Assembly: GCF_003479405.1 (NCBI RefSeq)
Contig: NZ_QUHB01000005.1
Location: 1 to 64,000 of the forward strand
Direction of reading: 5' to 3'
From: Eubacterium sp. AF16-48
GTDB taxonomy: Bacteria; Bacillota; Clostridia; Lachnospirales; Lachnospiraceae
Length of the DNA: 64,000 nucleotides
Made by a program: the position numbers and the translations under genes
Notes under the pieces: model-generated
Database searches by the model: none
Seen by the model: only the letters and a program-made list of their open reading frames with translations
Told to the model about the DNA's origin: nothing
Part shown: positions 1 through 8,577 of the stretch, in pieces
Layout of the letters: each line of letters starts with the position of its first letter
Position numbering within the stretch: the first letter of the stretch is position 1

Positions 1-85
1 TAACAGGGTGTGGAATTTAGTCTTTCACACGGAATTTACTTTTACAAGTCAGCTTCTTTTATTGCAGACTTTTTTCCTTCACCCC

Positions 86-120
86 AAAAAAAAGAGATGT
101 TGCCCTCTGCTAACACCTCT
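86..120 (-). terminator. Rho-independent terminator
   Basis: Read on the minus strand, agaggtgtt (112-120) pairs with aacatctct (93-101) and is followed by a run of eight T. It would end a leftward transcript, possibly one running through tRNA-Tyr. Positions 1-466 otherwise contain no ORF I can support on either strand. Confidence 0.6.
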
Positions 121-466
121 TCACCAATTTTTGCTTATTCTGTTTATTGTCCCTACAGCAATTTACACCTTTTCGTCCCCTTAACATCCCCTTCTACAAT
201 CTGATACTGTTTGGATTTCTGTGAATCCTTTCTCTTTGTGCAATCTGCTTACTGTCTTTTCCCGGCACATTTTTTTTCCTGGCATGCTGATATTACTCCC
301 ACAAAAAAACACATTGTACCTTTAGGAATCAAAAATGCCTGAGAGTCCAACATTCACATACAGCAACTCGTCATCCTTTTATTTCCTATCCTTTTGGTAT
401 GAATAATTGTACATATATTAAATATGTTTGTCAATCATTTGCCTGACCTGATTGTTTTTTTCCTAG

Positions 467-550
467 TGGGCAGGGTTGGACTCGAACCAACGATGTTTCT
501 AATGTAACGGATTTACAGTCCGCCGTCTTCGCCGCTAGACTTACCTGCCC
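467..550 (-). tRNA. tRNA-Tyr (anticodon GUA)
   Basis: The minus strand folds as an 84-nt class II tRNA. The acceptor stem is GGGCAGG/CCTGCCC, the anticodon loop is CTGTAAA with GTA at the anticodon, the variable arm is long as expected for bacterial tRNA-Tyr, and the T arm is GTTGG-TTCGAGT-CCAAC. The discriminator base is A and CCA is not encoded. It is the only tRNA gene I can see here. Confidence 0.93.
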
Positions 551-593
551 ATAATAAGTCCCTTAGGACTCACTCTTTTTAGTACATAATATT

Positions 594-848
594 TCATGCA
601 CCTATTGATATATTTAATTTATTATCTGTGACAATAATGTCATCAATGGGAACGTTAAAAACTGCTGCTAATACAATTAAATTATCCAATGTTGGCATTG
701 CCGCACCATTTTGCCATTTGTATATTGCATTAGGAGTTGCAAATCCCAATATATTCTGTAACTCCTTAACAGATAATCCTGACTGTTTTCGTAAATTCAT
801 AATTCTTATTCCTGTTCCCACTGTATCTATAATAGGTAATATACACAT
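594..848 (-). CDS. Small XRE-family HTH regulator
   Basis: The protein has about 84 residues and is essentially one Cro/C1-type helix-turn-helix. The motif runs through GLSVKELQNILG and NAIYKWQNGAAMPTLDNL, then a hydrophobic helix ending in VPIDDIIV. The ATG at 848 is preferred over an upstream in-frame GTG because GGAGG sits eight bases before it. It is a probable DNA-binding repressor; its target is unknown. It lies alone between tRNA-Tyr and a terminator hairpin. Confidence 0.8.
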   Translation of the reverse strand: MCILPIIDTVGTGIRIMNLRKQSGLSVKELQNILGFATPNAIYKWQNGAAMPTLDNLIVLAAVFNVPIDDIIVTDNKLNISIGA

Positions 849-893
849 CTTTTTTTCCTCCACTTATACTTATTGATTCATTTGCCAGTAGTA

Positions 894-931
894 ATAAAAA
901 AACCGCCTATCTTCTCAAAAAGATAAGCGGT
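894..931 (-). terminator. Rho-independent terminator
   Basis: On the minus strand, accgcttatctt pairs with aagataggcggt (one mismatch) and a T-run follows. It lies just downstream of the 42-residue ORF at 978-1106, which supports that ORF being transcribed. Confidence 0.7.
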
Positions 932-977
932 GAATTAAATTCTAATTATGATTTTGTCTTAATGACATCTATAATTA

Positions 978-1106
978 TCATGTTGATTTTTGCTTTTTGC
1001 TTACCATTTTCGAGAGCACATTAATAAGACTCTGTCCGTATACCTGAACGAGCTTGTAATCTTCATAATAATAGTTATAGCTGTTAGCAAATTTTAACTC
1101 AAACAT
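978..1106 (-). CDS. Small protein, 42 residues, unknown
   Basis: The ORF starts MFELKFANSYNYYYEDYKL and ends KQKST. A purine-rich AAGGAAAAGAG site precedes the ATG and a strong terminator follows at 894-931. The composition is Tyr/Lys-rich with no membrane segment. I do not recognise a family. A transcription unit of this size could also be an RNA. Confidence 0.45.
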   Translation of the reverse strand: MFELKFANSYNYYYEDYKLVQVYGQSLINVLSKMVSKKQKST

Positions 1107-1243
1107 GATCTCTTTTCCTTTCCCGATGGATTATCCACCGCATTTAACATTCTCTGTAGTTCATACTTTAACATATATTGTTTAATTTGTCATTCTTCCG
1201 GTAGTAGAAAGTATAAATTTCATTAATAGAATTTAATTAATAT

Positions 1244-1475
1244 TTATTTAGCCTTAATGCTTACTTTTTTACCTGAAAATGCTATTCCCATTTTCAGAAT
1301 ATTATAAATTCCTTCTTCTTTTAGTTCTGAATTATAAAAGCTGACAGATTTATCCATATATTCTGCTATTGCAGTTTGCTCCTGTCTGAAATCTCCTTTG
1401 TATACTATGCAGACTGCCACTATAAACAGAAAGCATATTACCCATGTTACAGGCTCGCAAATACATATACATAAG
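1244..1475 (-). pseudogene. Start-less open frame, possible gene remnant
   Basis: A leftward frame is open for about 75 codons and ends at 1244 with AFSGKKVSIKAK. Its downstream part, YKGDFRQEQTAIAEYMDKS, reads like protein, but only an internal ATG at 1357 is available and it has no good ribosome site. It is best taken as the 3' remnant of an unrecognised gene. The rest of 1107-1538 shows nothing I can support. Confidence 0.25.
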
Positions 1476-1493
1476 GATGGGCTAGATTATGAT

Positions 1494-1525
1494 AAAAACT
1501 TTAAGGAGTGCCTTGGCAGCACTCC
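1494..1525 (-). terminator. Probable terminator of the LacI/DUF624 unit
   Basis: The stem ggagtgc/gcactcc (1505-1511/1519-1525) lies 14 bases past the DUF624 stop codon. On the minus strand it is followed by TTAAAGTTTTT, a rather weak T-tract. Confidence 0.5.
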
Positions 1526-1538
1526 CAATGATTATCTG

Positions 1539-2153
1539 TCACATATACTTCTTAAAGATATGATTGAATATATAGGAATTTAAATATGCTAATACGGCAA
1601 ATCCAATAAACAACATTACATATACGACACTTCCCGCTGTCTTTCCCAGCAGAACAATCAATATAATTGGCAATAACGTTATAAGCAATATTATCAAAGT
1701 CCATGGAAAATGACCTATTCCCATAAGTAATGCATTTTTAAGTGTGTTCTTTACAGTATTTTCAAATGTACTTTGAAGTGCCATGGCGTATAAAAAAATG
1801 AACAGAACGGTAAGTGCTGCTGCAAGCATTAATCCTTTAAGTGCTGTTGTCATTACTGTTTTTTTAAGACTATTTATTATATATAAATCTATCGTAGGAA
1901 TCACTGCTGCTACTAATAATATAATCCACATAACCGTTGACTGTCTAAAATTCTCCTTGAACAATTGAAAAAAATTTTTTAAAATATAACCTTCTCTGTT
2001 CCCTGCCATCTTTTTAGTCACTCCGTAAAGTGCCGTTGTTGAAGCACCTATAGTAATTATAGGCAACGAGCACAAAACAAATATCAAATTTAAAATTACC
2101 AAATCTGCTATTTTTGATACCACTTCATAAAATTTACTATCTATTCCAAACAC
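1539..2153 (-). CDS. DUF624 (YesL-type) membrane protein
   Basis: This 204-residue polytopic protein opens with the family hallmark LNLIFVLCSLPIITIGASTT and has about four to five hydrophobic segments. DUF624 proteins commonly sit beside sugar ABC transporters of Firmicutes, and their biochemical role is unproven. The start is GTG with GAGAGGAAG upstream. The gene follows the LacI regulator by 14 bases, so both should be on one message. A link to maltodextrin uptake is inferred from position only. Confidence 0.75.
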   Translation of the reverse strand: MFGIDSKFYEVVSKIADLVILNLIFVLCSLPIITIGASTTALYGVTKKMAGNREGYILKNFFQLFKENFRQSTVMWIILLVAAVIPTIDLYIINSLKKTVMTTALKGLMLAAALTVLFIFLYAMALQSTFENTVKNTLKNALLMGIGHFPWTLIILLITLLPIILIVLLGKTAGSVVYVMLFIGFAVLAYLNSYIFNHIFKKYM

Positions 2154-2167
2154 TTTTTTCTTCCTCT

Positions 2168-3196
2168 CTATACTTCTTTTACGGAATCTCTTTCTAAAAG
2201 TTCAGCTTGGAAAATCAACTGTTTCTTTTCATCTTTTCCATTTATAAGATTCATTAACAGTTCTATTGATGATTTTACCATCTGTTCACATGGCTGCTTC
2301 ATTGTGGAAAGTGATGGATGAAAATATTTTGACATTTCAATCCCATCGAACCCTAAAACAGAATAGTCATCAGGTATTTTCCACCCTGCTTCTGAAATAG
2401 CTTTGTACGCACCAAATGCTGTTAAGTCAGAAATAGCATAAAGTGCAGAAAATTCCTCTTTAGACTGTAACAATTCCTTTGTAACCTGATAACCATTAGC
2501 TACTGAGTATTCAGGAATGTCATCTTTCATATATCTTATAAGATTTTTGTTAACTTCAATTCCATTATCTGCTAAAGCTTCTCTGTAACCTTTCAATCGA
2601 AGGCCACCAACTGCCTGATCACCCCTTTTGCCTGAAATTATAGCAATCTTCTTGTGACCTTTCTTGCAAAGATAATCTACCGCCTTGTAACTTTCTTTTT
2701 CGTCATCAATAGAGACTGAAGAACAGTTTCTTTTAGGAGCCATCATATTAACCGCAACAGTACATAACACATATGGCACACCTATTTCTTCTAATCTTGT
2801 ATCAAGATAGTCCATCTGACCTCCAAGGAAAATCAAACCTTTAAGTCTTTTTTCTTTGGCAAGCTGTACTGCTACACTTACCTCATCCTGATCTTCCCCT
2901 ACAGCTTGAAGTAAAAACGTGTACTCTAATTTTTTTAATTCTTCTTCAAAACTTTTCAACATCCCCTGAAAGAATTGATTATCTATACCTTTAATTAAAA
3001 GTGCTATCGTATTAGATTCTGTCATTTTTAAATTTCTTGCACTATTATTAGGCACGTAATTATATTCTTTTATAACTTTTAAAATTCTTTTTCTGGTATT
3101 CTGATTAATACCCGGATCATCATTAATTGCTCGAGAGACAGTGCTAATTCCAACACCACATATTTTCGCTATGTCTTTTATTGTTAAATCTGCCAT
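2168..3196 (-). CDS. LacI-family repressor of the maltodextrin operon
   Basis: The 342-residue protein has an N-terminal LacI helix-turn-helix (IKDIAKICGVGISTVSR), a hinge helix (VPNNSARNLK) and a periplasmic-binding-fold effector domain with the usual VLGFDGIEMSKYFHPSLST core. GGGGGAAG precedes the ATG. It lies downstream of malQ behind a terminator. The paired GGAAACGTTT sites at the malE promoter are its likely operators, with a maltooligosaccharide as likely inducer; both points are inference. Confidence 0.88.
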   Translation of the reverse strand: MADLTIKDIAKICGVGISTVSRAINDDPGINQNTRKRILKVIKEYNYVPNNSARNLKMTESNTIALLIKGIDNQFFQGMLKSFEEELKKLEYTFLLQAVGEDQDEVSVAVQLAKEKRLKGLIFLGGQMDYLDTRLEEIGVPYVLCTVAVNMMAPKRNCSSVSIDDEKESYKAVDYLCKKGHKKIAIISGKRGDQAVGGLRLKGYREALADNGIEVNKNLIRYMKDDIPEYSVANGYQVTKELLQSKEEFSALYAISDLTAFGAYKAISEAGWKIPDDYSVLGFDGIEMSKYFHPSLSTMKQPCEQMVKSSIELLMNLINGKDEKKQLIFQAELLERDSVKEV

Positions 3197-3274
3197 GTCT
3201 TCCCCCTTTCATCTAAATGTACTAAAATTTTTTAATTCCACAATTTGGTATTTTATCATATATATATCATTATG

Positions 3275-3303
3275 TAAAAAACTGCGAAATTTTTTCGCAG
3301 CTT
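3275..3303 (-). terminator. Terminator between malQ and the LacI gene
   Basis: The hairpin ctgcgaaa/ttcgcag (3282-3300) is flanked by T-runs when read leftward from malQ. It separates the transport/malQ message from the regulator unit. Confidence 0.75.
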
Positions 3304-3318
3304 TTTATCATTTTATTT

Positions 3319-4809
3319 CTATCCTCTGCCATAAAGAACTGTTAGTTCTTTAATAGTAGCTGATAATTTTTTAGTCATCTGTCTGGATTTTACTCTCCAA
3401 CACCAATTTCCGCCTAAAGTTGAAGGATGATTCATTCTAGCTTTATTGTCCAAATGAAGATAATCCTGTAACGGAATAATACATGTATTGGCTGTTGATG
3501 CCTGAGCCATACGAATAACTTCGTCAACCAGCTCATCTTTATCATCAGTTTTTCTGCCAATATATTTTTGGACCATCTCAACCTCTTCCGGTCCAATGCT
3601 ACCTAACCATCCCTTTAGTGTTTCATTGTCATGAGTTCCTGTATATACTACACAATTCTTATTATAATTGTATGGTAAATACTCTCTTGGACCTGAAGAA
3701 TCTCTGCTATCAAATGCAAACTCAAGAACTTTCATATTAGGGAATCCTGAATCATTAACTAGCTGTCTTACTGAATCAGTTATATAACCTAAGTCTTCAG
3801 CTATAATGTTAACATTACCTAAACAATATTTTATAGCATTAAATAAATCTATTCCCGGTCCTTTTTCCCAGTGTCCATTAGTTGCATCCTCATCCCTAGC
3901 AGGTATTGAATAATATTCATCAAAACCTCTAAAATGATCAATTCTTACAACATCATATAGCTGAACACTTCGCTCTATTCTTTTTATCCACCAATCATAG
4001 TTGGTCTGTTTATGATAATCCCATTTGTATAATGGATTTCCCCACAACTGGCCTGTTGCTGAAAAGCCATCAGGAGGACATCCTGCAACTGCTATAGTTT
4101 TTCCTTTGTCATCCATTTGGAATAACTCAGGGTGTGACCACACATCTGCACTATCATAAGCTACATATATTGGAATATCTCCAATAATTTTCACACCATT
4201 ATCATTGGCATATTTTTTTAATTTGTACCATTGCCTATAGAATTCATACTGAACAAATTCATAAAATTCTATTTCTTCCTTTAGCTCATTCTGATAATAC
4301 TCCATTGAGTATCCCCATCTGAGTTTTATGTCTTCTGCCCAGTTGTCAAAGCTTTGGCCTTTAAATCTTTCCTTTATAGCCATAAACATTGCATAATCAT
4401 TTAACCAATATTGGTTTTCATCTTTAAACTTTTTAAATTCTTCCCTTTCACGGATATTACTTCTTTTGTACGCTTTTTTCAAAAGTTTAAATCTGCCATT
4501 ATACAACTTTTCATAATCTACTTTGTCAATTTTGTCACCAAAATCCACCTTGTCACATTCTTTTTCTGTTAACAGTCCCTGCTCAATCAGCTCTTCTAAA
4601 CTTATAAAGTATGGATTCCCTGCATAAGTTGAAAATGACTGATAAGGAGAATCTCCGTAACTTGTTGGTCCTATAGGTAGAATTTGCCAGTATTGCTGTT
4701 TGGAATCTTTCAAAAAATCTACAAATTTATATGCTTCTTCAGAAAAACTTCCTATGCCATATTTTCCCGGCAAACTGGAAACAGGTAATAAAATTCCACT
4801 AGCCCTCAT
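3319..4809 (-). CDS. malQ: 4-alpha-glucanotransferase (amylomaltase, GH77)
   Basis: MalQ is a cytoplasmic enzyme that transfers glucanyl units between maltooligosaccharides and releases glucose. The 496-residue length is typical. The N-terminus RASGILLPVSSLPGKYGIG is diagnostic. The three GH77 catalytic segments are present: VRIDHFRG (nucleophile Asp), IAEDLG (acid/base Glu) and GTHDNETLKGW (third Asp). AGGAGG precedes the ATG, 24 bases after the MalG-type permease. It processes the imported dextrins. Confidence 0.95.
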   Translation of the reverse strand: MRASGILLPVSSLPGKYGIGSFSEEAYKFVDFLKDSKQQYWQILPIGPTSYGDSPYQSFSTYAGNPYFISLEELIEQGLLTEKECDKVDFGDKIDKVDYEKLYNGRFKLLKKAYKRSNIREREEFKKFKDENQYWLNDYAMFMAIKERFKGQSFDNWAEDIKLRWGYSMEYYQNELKEEIEFYEFVQYEFYRQWYKLKKYANDNGVKIIGDIPIYVAYDSADVWSHPELFQMDDKGKTIAVAGCPPDGFSATGQLWGNPLYKWDYHKQTNYDWWIKRIERSVQLYDVVRIDHFRGFDEYYSIPARDEDATNGHWEKGPGIDLFNAIKYCLGNVNIIAEDLGYITDSVRQLVNDSGFPNMKVLEFAFDSRDSSGPREYLPYNYNKNCVVYTGTHDNETLKGWLGSIGPEEVEMVQKYIGRKTDDKDELVDEVIRMAQASTANTCIIPLQDYLHLDNKARMNHPSTLGGNWCWRVKSRQMTKKLSATIKELTVLYGRG

Positions 4810-4833
4810 AGTCCCTCCTAATATTATATCTTA

Positions 4834-5760
4834 TTAACCTTTTACTGCTCCTGCAGCTACACCCTTAATAATATGCTTCTGACATGTTAAGTAGAAGAAT
4901 ATTACAGGTATAATACTTAAAATGATAAGTGCCATTATTGCACCTAAATCTACTGAGCCGTAGCTTCCCTGTAAGTACTGAATATGAATTGGAATAGTTC
5001 TGTACTGATCAAGATCAAGAACCAAATATGGAAGTAAGTAATCGTTCCATATCCACATAATTTCAAGAATACCTACAGATATTAATGTTGGTTTTAACAT
5101 TGGAACAATAACAATAAAGAATGTTCTGATTGGTCCACATCCATCAATTGCTGCTGCTTCTTCAATCTCAAGTGGTAAACCTTTAATAAATCCTGTGAAC
5201 ATAAATACTGCCATACCTGCACCAAATCCTAAATATATAACCGGAATAGTCCAAGGTGTATTAAGTCCCAATGAATCTGCTGTATTTGACAATGTGAACA
5301 TTACCATCTGGAATGGTACTACCATTGAAAATACAAATAAGTAATATACTATCTTACAAACTATGCTGTCAACTCTTGCTATGTACCATGCTGCCATTGA
5401 TGTACAAAGTAGAATTAACGCTGTTGATAAAACTGTAATTACAAAACTATATAATACCGATTTAAAAAACGGATAATTTCCAAATGTAAAACCTTTGATA
5501 TAGTTTGCCCAACCTACTAACGCCTCACCAGTAGGCCATGCAAATGTGTCTGTTTTTACAAAGGTGTTAGCTTTGAAAGAGTTCATTAACACAATAAATA
5601 TAGGACTAACATAAACTAAAGTTACAATTGTCATTATTGTAGTCAACAGTTTTCCATGCTTTGATGGAATTTCACTTGTCTCTTTCATTTTTTTCTTTTT
5701 CGGTGTAGCTTTCACTGTAGAATCTTTAATTGTTGAATTCACTGTTTTCTCATTGTTCAT
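4834..5760 (-). CDS. Maltodextrin ABC permease, MalG type
   Basis: This 308-residue inner-membrane permease has six predicted membrane segments and the EAA loop EEAAAIDGCG followed by IVIVPMLKP, which docks on the ATPase. The N-terminus carries a Lys-rich cytoplasmic tail of about 35 residues. Its start overlaps the preceding permease stop as TAATG, implying translational coupling. No ATPase gene is in the operon, so a shared MsmK/MalK-like ATPase elsewhere is expected. Confidence 0.9.
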   Translation of the reverse strand: MNNEKTVNSTIKDSTVKATPKKKKMKETSEIPSKHGKLLTTIMTIVTLVYVSPIFIVLMNSFKANTFVKTDTFAWPTGEALVGWANYIKGFTFGNYPFFKSVLYSFVITVLSTALILLCTSMAAWYIARVDSIVCKIVYYLFVFSMVVPFQMVMFTLSNTADSLGLNTPWTIPVIYLGFGAGMAVFMFTGFIKGLPLEIEEAAAIDGCGPIRTFFIVIVPMLKPTLISVGILEIMWIWNDYLLPYLVLDLDQYRTIPIHIQYLQGSYGSVDLGAIMALIILSIIPVIFFYLTCQKHIIKGVAAGAVKG

Positions 5761-6686
5761 TACTGCTGCACCTCCTTAGATCTTGTTGCCTTAAGCTGGA
5801 TAATTGATATACCTGCAACTAAGATAAAGAATATAACGGCTTTCGCCTGGGCAACTCCCTTACCTGTAAGAGACTGTCCGTAAAATGTGTTGTAAATGTT
5901 AAGTGCCAACATTTCTGTTGTCTTTATAACTGAACCATCCTTTAACTGTTCAAACGGCTGTCCGTTTGTTAAAGCTAAGTTCTGATCAAAAAGTTTAAAT
6001 CCATTTGTTATTGTTAAGAATAAACAAATTGTAATTGATGGCATAATATTTGGAATTGTAACTCTTGTCAATGTCTGCCATTTTGTTGCACCATCAATTT
6101 TTGCTGCTTCAATTAGTTCTCCCGGAACTGCCTGCAAACCTGCAATATAGATAATCATCATATATCCTACCTGTTGCCAGCACATAAGAATAATTAATCC
6201 CCAGAAGCCATATCTTGTTTCCATAAGAATTGAAGTATTAATTTTTCCTAAAACGCCATTGAAAATCATACTCCAAATATAACCAAGAACAATACCACCT
6301 ATAAGGTTAGGCATAAAAAATGCTGTTCTGAATAAGTTTGCTCCCTTAATCCCCAATGTTAATAAATATGCTATTAAGAAAGCTAACACATTTATTATAA
6401 ATAGGGATACTATTGCATACAAAGCTGTATACCAAAATGCATGTACAAACGATGCATCCTGAAATGCATCCATATAATTTCTAAAACCTACAAAAGAAGC
6501 ATCACCTATTGTAACAAATTTGCAAAATGATAAATAAATACCTCTAAGGAAAGGATATATAAATCCAATGCAAAATGCTAAAAATGTAGGTGCCAAAAAT
6601 AAAAGAAAGCATCTTTGAATAGGTTTACGAAGAAGTTTAGAATTAACAGATGTTCCACCATTATGTTTTTTCTTTTTTTCTTTCAC
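5760..6686 (-). CDS. Maltodextrin ABC permease, MalF type
   Basis: This 308-residue permease has six membrane segments. The EAA loop is EAAKIDGATKWQT with VTIPNIMPS. The start is GTG, six bases after GGAGGAG. It is the heterodimer partner of the MalG-type permease, with which it shares a TAATG junction. A 21-bp palindrome lies between it and the binding-protein gene. Confidence 0.9.
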   Translation of the reverse strand: MKEKKKKHNGGTSVNSKLLRKPIQRCFLLFLAPTFLAFCIGFIYPFLRGIYLSFCKFVTIGDASFVGFRNYMDAFQDASFVHAFWYTALYAIVSLFIINVLAFLIAYLLTLGIKGANLFRTAFFMPNLIGGIVLGYIWSMIFNGVLGKINTSILMETRYGFWGLIILMCWQQVGYMMIIYIAGLQAVPGELIEAAKIDGATKWQTLTRVTIPNIMPSITICLFLTITNGFKLFDQNLALTNGQPFEQLKDGSVIKTTEMLALNIYNTFYGQSLTGKGVAQAKAVIFFILVAGISIIQLKATRSKEVQQ

Positions 6687-6749
6687 TTCAATCTCCTCCT
6701 AATCATTATTCAAAATAGAAACTCTAAAAATTTTCTATTTTTTAATAAA

Positions 6750-6770
6750 GGGGCAGGCACTGCCTGCCCC
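6750..6770 (-). terminator. Perfect intercistronic hairpin between binding protein and permeases
   Basis: The sequence ggggcaggca, one base, then its exact complement forms a ten-pair GC-rich stem. On the minus strand TTTATTAAAAAATAG follows, which is a poor T-tract. It likely acts as a partial terminator or 3'-end stabiliser, raising binding-protein level over permeases, as is known for other binding-protein operons. Confidence 0.65.
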
Positions 6771-6820
6771 ATAATGTGTTAATAGTTTAATTATGAATTT
6801 TATTCTTATTTAAAATCTTA

Positions 6821-8122
6821 TTATTTGTTAGCAGCTTTGTACTGAGCAGCCCAGCCCTGAACGAATGCTGTCTTAACATCATCCCATGATCCGCCTGCGT
6901 CATATTTATTCATTGCTGCCACAAGACTTGCTCTCCATTCATCTACGTTAGGTGTGTAGTTGAATGTCCAGTCTACATTGTAGTTTCCTGCTTCAAGTAA
7001 ATCGTTAGCATTCTTTAAGAATACGTTACCACTGTCTGCTGCCTTCTTATAAGGGATTGCACCAAACTGTTCTGCCATAACTTTTGTTCCTTCTTCTGAT
7101 GTTACTAACCATTTCATAAAGTCAAGTGTTGCCTTCTGATCTGCTTCTGAAGCCTTAGCATTAACTGCCCAACAGTTTTCTGTTCCTGAACAAAGACCTG
7201 CTTTTTCTTCGCCTTCAACTCCACAGTAAATTGGAATCATCTGCATATCATCATCTGAAATTGACTTTTTCAAAGCATCATATTCCCATGTACCATTCTG
7301 GTAGAATACTGCTTCGCCCTTCTTGAATTCGGCTTCAGCATCGTAACCACCTGTTGCTAAAGTATTCTTTTTATATTTGCTGTTGTTGATGTATAAATCC
7401 CAAACATTCTTAAAGTTCTCTAAATATGTTCCCTTAATTTCTGCAGGGGCTTCCTTCCATCCGTCATCTCTTCCTTCATAGAATAAAGGCATGTTAGCTA
7501 AGTGACCCGTAAATCTCCAAGATGAAGCATCATCCATACCTGATGATGTAAATGCATCAAATCCAAGCTTGTCTGCTCTCTTGTGAATATCTTCTGCAAC
7601 TGACTTTAATGAAGCGAAATCCTTAATGTCTGTAATTTCATGTCCTGCTTTCTTAAGTAATTTCTTATTTACAATAATTCCGTAACTTTCATAACAATAA
7701 CCAATTGATGCAACCTTACCGTTTTCATCTGTTAAGTTAAATGCATCTGTATTTAATTCATTGTAAACATCTGTACCTTTAAGATCTAAGCAATAATCAT
7801 TCCAAGTCTTAACTGCTGCCTGGTTACCAACAACAAATAATGTTGGAGCTGCTGACTTACCCATCTCAGATGTCAATGTTGAATTGTAGTTTCCTGAAGC
7901 TGCTGTAACTACTTTTACCTTTACTCCTTTTTCTTTCTCATATGTCTTTGCAATTCCCTGTAAAGCTTCATCTGCTTCAGGTTTAAAGTTTAACCAGTAA
8001 ACTGATCCCTTTGAATCTGAGCCTGTTTTTTCGCTCTTTGAACTGCTACCACAACCTGCTAATAATCCTGCTACCATTGTTGCACACAATACTACACCTA
8101 ATAATTTCTTACGCATATTCAT
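6821..8122 (-). CDS. Maltodextrin-binding lipoprotein, MalE type
   Basis: The 433-residue extracellular solute-binding protein (family 1) has a lipoprotein signal peptide with lipobox LLAGC near residue 24 and a Ser-rich linker. The body matches MalE-like proteins: VYWLNFKPEADEA at the start and GLCSGTENCWAVNA in the second lobe. The ATG at 8122 is only three bases after AAGGAG; the next in-frame ATG, at 8116, has better spacing. It is first gene of the operon. Specificity for maltooligosaccharides is inferred from malQ and the LacI gene. Confidence 0.9.
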   Translation of the reverse strand: MNMRKKLLGVVLCATMVAGLLAGCGSSSKSEKTGSDSKGSVYWLNFKPEADEALQGIAKTYEKEKGVKVKVVTAASGNYNSTLTSEMGKSAAPTLFVVGNQAAVKTWNDYCLDLKGTDVYNELNTDAFNLTDENGKVASIGYCYESYGIIVNKKLLKKAGHEITDIKDFASLKSVAEDIHKRADKLGFDAFTSSGMDDASSWRFTGHLANMPLFYEGRDDGWKEAPAEIKGTYLENFKNVWDLYINNSKYKKNTLATGGYDAEAEFKKGEAVFYQNGTWEYDALKKSISDDDMQMIPIYCGVEGEEKAGLCSGTENCWAVNAKASEADQKATLDFMKWLVTSEEGTKVMAEQFGAIPYKKAADSGNVFLKNANDLLEAGNYNVDWTFNYTPNVDEWRASLVAAMNKYDAGGSWDDVKTAFVQGWAAQYKAANK

Positions 8123-8196
8123 TTCTCCTTTTCTTAAAAGTTTCTATTTAGGTTCTCCGTCATTTCCAAATAATTGTTTGTACTTACAATCTGTTT

Positions 8197-8246
8197 GGAA
8201 ACGTTTCCTATGTACTGATGGTAGCACTTTTTGGAAACGTTTACAA
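8197..8246 (-). promoter_or_regulatory. malE promoter with two LacI-type operators
   Basis: The leftward promoter has -35 TTGTAA (8241-8246), a 17-bp spacer and -10 TACCAT (8218-8223). Operator 1 is ggaaacgtttcc at 8197-8208, just past the expected start of transcription. Operator 2 is ggaaacgtttac at 8233-8244, overlapping the -35. Their centres are 36 bp apart. These are LacI/GalR-type half-sites, and a CcpA cre site cannot be excluded. The rest of 8247-8577 is AT-rich with no supported gene. Confidence 0.75.
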
Positions 8247-8577
8247 TACTATTTTCACCATTTCTTCACAATTCAGCCTTTTAGCTAATTTTTCGTCCTT
8301 TTTTTATGCACATTGTACAATCGTGAGACTGTTTTTATGTTTTTTTTATGCAGTTAGAATATATTTATCACTTTTCCTTCTAGTAAATATACTATTATAC
8401 AAGACTTTTTTCTATTTGATTGTTAGAATTTCAAGAATGATTTTTAATATTTTTTCAATATTTTTAGATGTGATTTTACTTTGATTTTTTTATCTTAGAT
8501 TAAAAAAATAAACCCGTACTTTGATAACTGAAAATAGCTAAAAAAGTCTAGTTTACAACCATGTGACATTTATACTC

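Noticed and set aside
10..204. Rightward ORF at the window start
   Set aside because: It runs across a leftward terminator and has no ribosome site or family resemblance.
467..550. tRNA-Tyr as the attachment site of the conjugative element
   Set aside because: The integrase lies 20 kb away next to the metG-like end, and no repeat of the tRNA 3' end was seen elsewhere in the window.
1398..1583. Rightward ORF with a stretch like the AraC C-terminus (FKECLGSTPNDYL)
   Set aside because: It overlaps the DUF624 terminator and 3' end, the similarity is short and arises partly from the hairpin sequence, and no other AraC parts are present.
8218..8484. Hydrophobic rightward ORF upstream of the binding-protein gene
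   Set aside because: It lies over the malE promoter in AT-rich DNA with Phe/Leu-rich composition typical of chance frames and has no ribosome site.
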